From NCBI GenBank assembly GCA_027257055.1, contig JAPVLO010000523.1, forward strand, positions 788,982 to 852,981: DNA of 64,000 bases. Direction: 5' to 3'. Positions 63,292-64,000 of this stretch are shown here, one piece after another; positions within the stretch are counted from its first letter, which is position 1, and each line of letters begins with the position of its first letter. The notes under the pieces are model-generated. The model saw only the letters and a list, made by a program, of their open reading frames with translations, did no database searches and was not told where the DNA came from. Source of the stretch: Cephalopachus bancanus. Taxonomy: Eukaryota; Chordata; Mammalia; Primates; Tarsiidae. Made by a program: the position numbers and the translations under genes.

Positions 63292-64000
63292 CCATACACA
63301 AAAATTAAATCTAAATGGATCAAAGACCTGAATGTAAAACCTCAAACTATAAGAATCTTAGAAAGTGCAAAAGACCCCCTTATGAAAATTGGTACTGGGA
63401 ACCAATTCCTATTCAGATCCCTAAAGCCCAATACCTTAAAAAATAAGATAGACAAGTGGAACCTCATCAAAATAACGAGCTTCTGCAAAGCAAAAGGAAC
63501 CATCAAGAGAGCAGGGAGACAGTCCACAAAATGGTAAAATATATTTGCCAACTGTTTATCTGACAAAGGCCTAACATCTAGGATCTACAAGGAACTCAAA
63601 TGCGCCGAAAGAAAAAACAAACAAACAAACAAAAACCAAAAAAACACAAGCAGCCCCTTAAAACAGTGGGCAAAAGACATGAACAGACACTTCTCAAAAG
63701 AAGAAATATGGGCAGCCAACAGACACATGAAAAAGTGCTCGGCCTCACTCATCATCAGAGAAATGCAAATCAAAACCACATTGAGATACCACCTAACCCC
63801 TATAAGAATGACCATCATTAATAAAACAAACAACAACAGATGCTGGCAAGGATGTGGAGAAAATGGAATGCTTCTACACTGCTGGTGGGAATGCAGACTA
63901 GTATAGCCTTTTTGGAAGAGAGTGTGGCTATTTCTGAAGGAACAAGAAATTGACCTTCCATATGACCCTGCAATTCCCCTATTGGGAATATACCTGGAGG
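63292..64000 (+). mobile_element. 5'-truncated L1 (sense), continuing past the window
   Basis: ORF2 3' sequence matching the antisense copies at 11516-14220 and 17640-18560 (for example AACAGACACTTCTCAAAAGA and AAAGTGCTCGGCCTCACTCA). An open piece at 63679-63906 encodes the ORF2 C-terminal part starting MNRHFSKEE. Confidence 0.9.

Overview
The window is primate nuclear DNA: GC-rich, dense in SINEs, with spliced mammalian genes and no prokaryotic signals. Most Alu copies are dimeric 7SL-derived elements carrying a linker reading ACAATAAATCAAAAAATTAGC instead of the usual human form. Even a copy with a perfect 15-bp target-site duplication has this type of linker. I infer a strepsirrhine (lemur-like) primate, at the tryptase cluster that lies on 16p13.3 in human.

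Genes. Two intact, five-coding-exon, trypsin-fold protease genes are present. One is an alpha/beta-tryptase gene (TPSAB1-like, + strand, coding 5914-7899, 275 aa). The other is a PRSS28/PRSS29-type implantation serine protease-like gene (- strand, coding 45822-47831, 274 aa). Two further copies of the second gene are decayed, unprocessed pseudogenes: A at about 30031-32590 and B at about 23630-24510, both on the - strand. Both intact genes share an architecture of a short non-coding first exon and an ATG directly after the first splice acceptor. The PRSS29-like protein keeps its catalytic triad but lacks Asp189 and both cysteines of the C191-C220 disulfide. That is the most interesting observation here.

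Layout. 1-5.6 kb: tryptase upstream sequence with old L1, Alu and MIR pieces. 5.6-8.35 kb: tryptase gene. 8.35-14.6 kb: MER1, two Alus, and an antisense L1 split by a 1.19-kb LTR. 15.5-16.2 kb: an inverted CACACCATG minisatellite. 17.1-23.5 kb: a full-length but dead antisense L1. 23.6-24.5 kb: pseudogene B. 27.6-28.3 kb: a (CATC)n-type array. 29.9-32.6 kb: telomere-like repeat and pseudogene A. 35-44 kb: a mosaic of Alu, L1, MER1, MaLR and LTR fragments. 44.8-46.8 kb: GGAT arrays around the 3' part of the PRSS29-like gene. 50-53.2 kb: a large inverted duplication. 56.6-63.3 kb: a decayed class I endogenous retrovirus with a tRNA-Gly-type primer site, cut off by an L1 that runs out of the window.

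I found no tRNA, rRNA, CRISPR or other non-eukaryotic system. Everything beyond the two proteases and their relatives is repeat-derived or unassigned non-coding sequence.
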